Below are positions 61,601 to 64,000 of a stretch of DNA of 64,000 nucleotides, piece after piece (position 1 is the stretch's first letter; the number at the start of each line of letters is the position of its first letter). A program made the position numbers and the translations under genes. Below the pieces are notes generated by a model, which was given only the letters and a program-made list of their open reading frames with translations, searched no databases and was not told the origin of the DNA. The stretch is taken from positions 4,328,501 through 4,392,500 of the forward strand of contig CAMRHE010000063.1 in the NCBI GenBank assembly GCA_947044405.1, written 5' to 3'. The stretch comes from Leptodactylus fallax (Eukaryota; Chordata; Amphibia; Anura; Leptodactylidae).

Positions 61601-63128
61601 CTTGAGAAAACCTCTCTTAACAAAAAGGATAGTGTTGTAGGTGAAACAGGAAGATCGGTCCTAAACAATGCATTATGTAGATAAATGGGTGCAGAATCTA
61701 AGGGGTTAAGTAAAATAGGGAAACAAGAAATTATATTTTGAAAATCTTTCATTCCTGTTTAGCATATTTCATCTTTGCATTGGAAAGATGCATTGTCAGT
61801 CTGCGGTAACTGAAGAACTAGATTAAACTTGAGTCATAAGACTTTCTCACCAGACTTCTAGAAGCAACAAAGCTATCAAAATTCCCCATTAAACCATAAA
61901 GCAGCATACAGACTGATGTTTTTCTGCCATATATGTCATATAAAATAAGAATATAAAGAAAAAAAAAATTGCAATAAAATTGTTAAATAGTTAATGGTGA
62001 GTTGACGTAGAAGCCATCGAATGTAGTTTACAAGTAAACAAAGTCTAATAATTGGGATTATGTGACCTATATTTTCTAGGCATCACATGATCGTAGTCAA
62101 TGCCATTGATTCATGAGGAATTGTGACATGACTAGCTGTCTCCAAAAACTGTCTCACTAGAGTTTTCTTCCATGTCCCATTCATTTGAAGGGCTGAGTTC
62201 CCAGAGTTATTGCTAACAACACAATGATTCTTCTACTGTAAGTCCATTGACCTCCAACATTGTTCTGTCCCCTTTAATTTCAGCTCATTCCAGTCTTTAC
62301 GGACTTTATGTTCCTCAAAAACAAGAGCTGGTTCTTTGCCTAAGGCAGAAATACCTCCAAGGCTGCTACTAGAGCTCAGAAGTTTAGATGCACAGTCTAC
62401 AATGCATTTTATTCAGTGAGCAGATCAAGTCATCACTTCAGTGGTCCTCAATGGTTAGATAGGTCCCTCGAATATTATATGACCATGAAGAACAACCAAT
62501 GCTCCTTTTTAGACTCATTTTCCTGGGTCCTGACTTTGGTATCACTTGCACTGCTCTAATGTTGGTTCTGCACCATGTAGGTCCTGCACCCAATGTTACA
62601 AACATGACCTGCCATAATGTTGGTTCTGCACTATGTAGGTCCTGTACCCAGTGTTTCACACTTGCACTGCCCTAATATTGGTTCTGCACCAAGTAGACCC
62701 TGTACCCAATGTTACAAACATGACCTGCCTTAATGTTGGTTCTGCACCATGTAGGTCCTGCACCCAATGTTTCAATACGTATCTTGCCAACATTGTGTGT
62801 CATCTCCTGATGCTTTCTTTAAAATCACCAGTGGGTACACATACTTACTATGTACTATAAAAATTGATATAGATTTGCACTCCACAATGTCTTGTTTCCT
62901 TACCATGTGAGTGTGTTCCTGAAAGCAGCAAAGGTAAGAAGCCCAGTACCCAATACAAAGGCAGTTTTCTTCACGGAGTCCCAAACCTGACCATCCTAGG
63001 GAGTGAGATAGATAATATCATTACTTAAATGAACACTATATCTGCAGTATTTTATCAATTTTGGAATGTATTACACAACTTACCTGGTGCCTACGTTCTC
63101 GGAGGGGAGTGGTTTCATTTTTGCCCAT
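52542..63128 (-). CDS. faxdc2: FAXDC2, fatty acid hydroxylase domain-containing protein 2 (8 coding exons)
   Basis: Predicted ER-membrane protein of the fatty acid hydroxylase/sterol desaturase superfamily, whose members use a histidine-bound di-iron centre. FAXDC2 has been linked to C4-methyl sterol metabolism and megakaryocyte differentiation (literature recalled, not checked). Exons in transcript order: 63128-63084, 62995-62904, 60650-60547, 59225-59104, 56220-56015, 54788-54683, 53910-53744, 52698-52542. They total 999 nt, 332 residues, close to human (333). His boxes: H189-x3-HH194, H202-xx-HH206, H275-xx-HH279, plus H261 and H265. Hydrophobic segments lie near 24-40, 82-101, 132-152, 167-187 and 239-260. 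The ATG is the first triplet after an acceptor, so at least one upstream non-coding exon is expected. All key histidines are present and I see no disruption. Confidence 0.96.
52795..53120. repeat. T2-type MITE-like repeat (CCAGGACTT family)
   Basis: CTTAGGATAAGCCATCAAAA, GCATCCCCACCGATCAGCAG, GACTGAATTGCAGTACCTGG and AGGATAGGCCATGAATATCA, then AAAGTCCTGG. Inside the last FAXDC2 intron. Confidence 0.5.
53744..53910 (-). CDS. faxdc2: FAXDC2 coding exon 7 (third histidine box)
   Basis: Residues 226-280 and two bases of 281. LSNMLP, a membrane segment, TTISHCGYHLPFLPSPEFHD and the HDFHH box. Acceptor CCTGCAG, donor CTCAA|GTAAGT. Confidence 0.96.
54683..54788 (-). CDS. faxdc2: FAXDC2 coding exon 6 (second histidine box)
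   Basis: Residues 190-225. RLFHHPSIYKHIHKQHHEW completes box one and carries box two (HKQHH), followed by TAPVGVVSLYAHPVEHV. Acceptor CGTACAG, donor GTT|GTAAGT. Confidence 0.96.
55056..55350. mobile_element. T2-type MITE C (AGGGGTTCTCCAGGA family)
   Basis: 295 bp between TTAA at 55052-55055 and 55351-55354. Left end AGGGGTTCTCCAGGA and right end TCTCTGGAGAACTTCT are inverted relatives. Internal TTACCTGTGCTATGGGGCC against CATAGCACAGGTAACT. Inside FAXDC2. Confidence 0.8.
55355..55760. mobile_element. T2-type MITE D (TTAAAGGGAACC family)
   Basis: It begins AGGGAACCTACCCTTAGTG after TTAA at 55351-55354 and ends near TGACTGGTTCTCTTTA. It shares TAGTGTCC / GGGACACTAAACC inverted parts and GACGAGACTCATCTCTAGG with the family of MITE A. 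The right flank is decayed. Confidence 0.7.
56015..56220 (-). CDS. faxdc2: FAXDC2 coding exon 5 (first histidine box)
   Basis: Residues 122-189 and two bases of 190. VDPKKLKHAVKVVLFNQ, two hydrophobic segments and ELPTFHW, ending in EEILFYYSH, the start of the first histidine box. Acceptor GTTCACAG, donor CACAG|GTAAGA. Confidence 0.96.
56316..57945 (+). mobile_element. Nearly intact Tc1-like transposon
   Basis: 1630 bp flanked by TA (56314-56315 and 57946-57947), opposite in orientation to FAXDC2 and inside its intron 4. Terminal inverted repeats run 56316-56585 and 57676-57945, 270 bp each, equal in length with about seven mismatches by eye. The outermost sequence is CAGTACAGACCAAAAGTTTG. 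The right repeat includes the last 35 codons of the transposase, so the left repeat holds an inverted copy of that coding end. Confidence 0.95.
56730..57782 (+). pseudogene. Tc1-like transposase, one premature stop
   Basis: The frame runs from ATG 56730 to TAA 57780-57782 (350 codons plus stop, usual Tc1 size about 340) and is broken only by TGA at 56880, codon 51. Codons 1-50 hold an N-terminal helix-turn-helix (SVRKIGKTLKVSPSAVAKTI), followed by a second HTH region. The catalytic triad is visible: first Asp in LLSDESKFEIF, second in FQQDNDPKHTS, Glu in PDLNPIEMVWGEL. The GGGGVMVWGCF box is also intact. Translation after the stop could restart only without the first DNA-binding helix-turn-helix, so this copy is probably inactive. 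Confidence 0.92.
58525..58713. mobile_element. Long near-perfect hairpin (inverted repeat)
   Basis: Left arm 58525-58609 and right arm 58623-58713 are inverted copies separated by a 13-base spacer. Shared blocks include GAAGAAGAGAGCTAGTACTC, TCGAAAGCTTACCATC and AGGTATCGCCTGATTTCTTC; the arms differ mainly by a few extra bases. The flank TATGGCTAACACGGTG suggests the end of a known vertebrate transposon family that I cannot name with certainty. Confidence 0.75.
58800..59030. repeat. Interspersed repeat (ATTAAGACTGGC family)
   Basis: CGCACGCCAGTTTTCTGTC, CTGGCATAGATTTCCATT and TTATTAAGACTGGCGTACGA. It lies about 75 bp downstream of the FAXDC2 exon 4 donor. A fragment at 58385-58510 is related. 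Confidence 0.5.
59104..59225 (-). CDS. faxdc2: FAXDC2 coding exon 4
   Basis: Residues 81-121. A membrane segment (IIIPTLSFWAYNAVLMVID) is followed by TGKPNFLTRYRIQLGKNEP, strongly conserved with human. Acceptor CGTCCAG, donor CCG|GTATGT. Confidence 0.95.
60547..60650 (-). CDS. faxdc2: FAXDC2 coding exon 3
   Basis: Residues 46-80 and one base of 81. HLQRFWGASGDFWQALW is a FAXDC2 hallmark, followed by YFGGSELALYTLG. Acceptor CATTGTAG, donor TTGG|GTGAGT. Confidence 0.95.
60762..61116. mobile_element. T2-type foldback MITE (second GGTTNTG...TATGGGCACTTATCC copy)
   Basis: 355 bp between TTAA at 60758-60761 and 61117-61120. Contains GGGCACTTATCCCCTATCC and, inverted, GATAGGGAATAAGTACAATC; internal GCTCCATTCA / TGAATGGAGC. 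Same family as 28964-29262. An A-run of about 27 lies just before it. Confidence 0.75.
62543..62774. repeat. 58-bp tandem repeat, four copies in an A-B-A-B pattern
   Basis: Four units of 58 bp, all containing TTGGTTCTGCAC and AATGTT/AGTGTT ends. Units 1 and 3 start CACTTGCACTGC and end TTACA. Units 2 and 4 start AACATGACCTGCC and end TTTCA. The array therefore has a 116-bp higher-order period. Located 130 bp from FAXDC2 exon 2, in the intron. Confidence 0.9.
62904..62995 (-). CDS. faxdc2: FAXDC2 coding exon 2
   Basis: Residues 16-45 and two bases of 46. SVKKTAFVLGTGLL and FAAFRNTLTW form the first hydrophobic segment. Acceptor CCCTAG, donor CATG|GTAAGG. A 58-bp tandem repeat lies 130 bases further into the following intron. 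Confidence 0.93.
63084..63128 (-). CDS. faxdc2: FAXDC2 coding exon 1 (start codon)
   Basis: Residues 1-15, MGKNETTPLRERRHQ. The ATG directly follows the acceptor TTTCTTTACAG and the donor is CAG|GTAAGT. The N-terminus is poorly conserved with mammals, but its length (15 residues before the GxxW.S.K block) agrees with human FAXDC2. Confidence 0.85.
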
Positions 63129-64000
63129 CTGTAAAGAAACAAAAACTCATAAAGTTAAAAACTCAACTACTGAGTCCCATCTTATCCCTAAGCCCTCTTA
63201 TCAGAGGCTCAACTTGAACCCAAGCCCCAATTCAAAAAATGTAATAGGGCCCCCAACTACGACACCATGGCTCAGGGGACACCAGGAATTCTCCTGTACC
63301 TCTGTGGGTCAGTCCAGACCTTGCTCCAAGCCAATGGTTTACTTACTCTACAAATGGCTGAAAATAATATGTGAATGTCAATTTATACATATTCATTCAC
63401 GAACACCTTGGGCCAATAAAAAAGAACAACACGTAGGTGGCAATATCCTTGAGTTATTATCCTTTCACCTGGGCTACTTATCTCTCCATAAAAAAAAAAA
63501 AACACCAAGGACAGAGATAAACCTACTGCGTCTGAACATTTGTTATCTGTCATATAAACTTGTCAACATATAAATGACACTTTTCTTACCTGGAACTAAT
63601 AAAAGTAAAAAAAAAAAAGTAAATCTAATCTGAAACCATTATGGCATTACCATTATGGATGTTTATGAATCAGGAATATTGGGGCCCAACCACCGGCATC
63701 CTCACCAGTCCTGACAATGGGAATGCCTATTCTCACCCTTCACAGCAAAGAAATTACTGCCCAGAAAAGAGTAGATATGGAAGCTACTTAGAAAGCAGAG
63801 TCTTTGGAAATGAAGACTGAGAGAATCTCCATTTTGTACCTTGTTAAGGTAATAGCTTTTGGACCTGCCACATGTCATAGGTCATTGATGGGGGACTGTG
63901 CCCATCTGTGTTCATCTCCAGACTCTATAGAGAGAATCTTCCATTTGTAAGATGGTTCACTGTCAGTGGCAAGTATGCTAAGTATGGAAATTTATGCTGT
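63129..64000 (-). other. Upstream FAXDC2 sequence (5' non-coding exon expected, not identified)
   Basis: The start-codon exon is preceded by a good acceptor, so a 5' exon must lie upstream. A strong donor (CCAG|GTAAGA, minus strand) near 63591 could end such an exon, but there is no CpG-rich promoter here and no other support. Otherwise this is AT-rich single-copy-looking sequence. Confidence 0.3.

Noticed and set aside
62543..62774. CRISPR-like array
   Set aside because: Units are contiguous with no unique spacers, in a vertebrate intron; this is an ordinary tandem repeat.

Overview
This is a vertebrate nuclear genomic window, almost certainly from a frog, and probably a neobatrachian. It has large introns, canonical GT/AG splice sites and a CpG-rich promoter. 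It is crowded with amphibian-type DNA transposon debris: many short elements flanked by TTAA with ends starting TTAAAGG (the T2/Kolobok MITE pattern described in Xenopus), plus Tc1/mariner copies. The species call is inference from repeat content and protein similarity recalled from memory; no search was run.

Two protein-coding genes are supported, arranged tail to tail. LARP1 (La-related protein 1) is on the + strand. Its ATG lies at 5241 behind a CpG-rich promoter, and 19 coding exons reach a TAG stop at 46467-46469. The spliced frame is 2988 nt (995 residues) and every junction keeps phase. A 3' UTR of about 3.3 kb ends near an AATAAA at 49764. FAXDC2 (fatty acid hydroxylase domain containing 2) is on the - strand. 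Its ATG is at 63128 and eight coding exons run down to a TAA stop at 52544-52542 (999 nt, 332 residues). Its 5' non-coding exon(s) and promoter were not identified. The same convergent LARP1/FAXDC2 neighbourhood is known on human 5q33.2. The products do unrelated jobs: LARP1 controls translation and stability of 5'TOP mRNAs downstream of mTORC1, while FAXDC2 is a membrane di-iron oxygenase-family protein of sterol/lipid metabolism.

Layout: 1-4900 is upstream DNA with a mariner-type MITE, a deleted Tc1 copy and a 564-bp foldback T2-type MITE. 4900-5454 is the LARP1 promoter and exon 1. 5455-22928 is the 17.5-kb intron 1, which carries a GC-rich 28-bp minisatellite. 22929-46469 holds LARP1 exons 2-19. 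46470-49790 is the LARP1 3' UTR. 49790-52300 is the intergenic convergence zone with two abutting MITEs. 52542-63128 is FAXDC2, whose introns hold a nearly intact Tc1 transposon, a long near-perfect hairpin, several MITEs and a 58-bp tandem repeat. 63129-64000 is upstream FAXDC2 sequence.

I found no evidence of a novel multi-gene system. The observations most worth checking are a 21-bp stem-loop in the LARP1 3' UTR, the GGGGCC-like minisatellite in intron 1, the Tc1 copy with 270-bp inverted repeats and only one visible stop in its transposase, and three places where two TTAA-type elements abut on a single shared TTAA.
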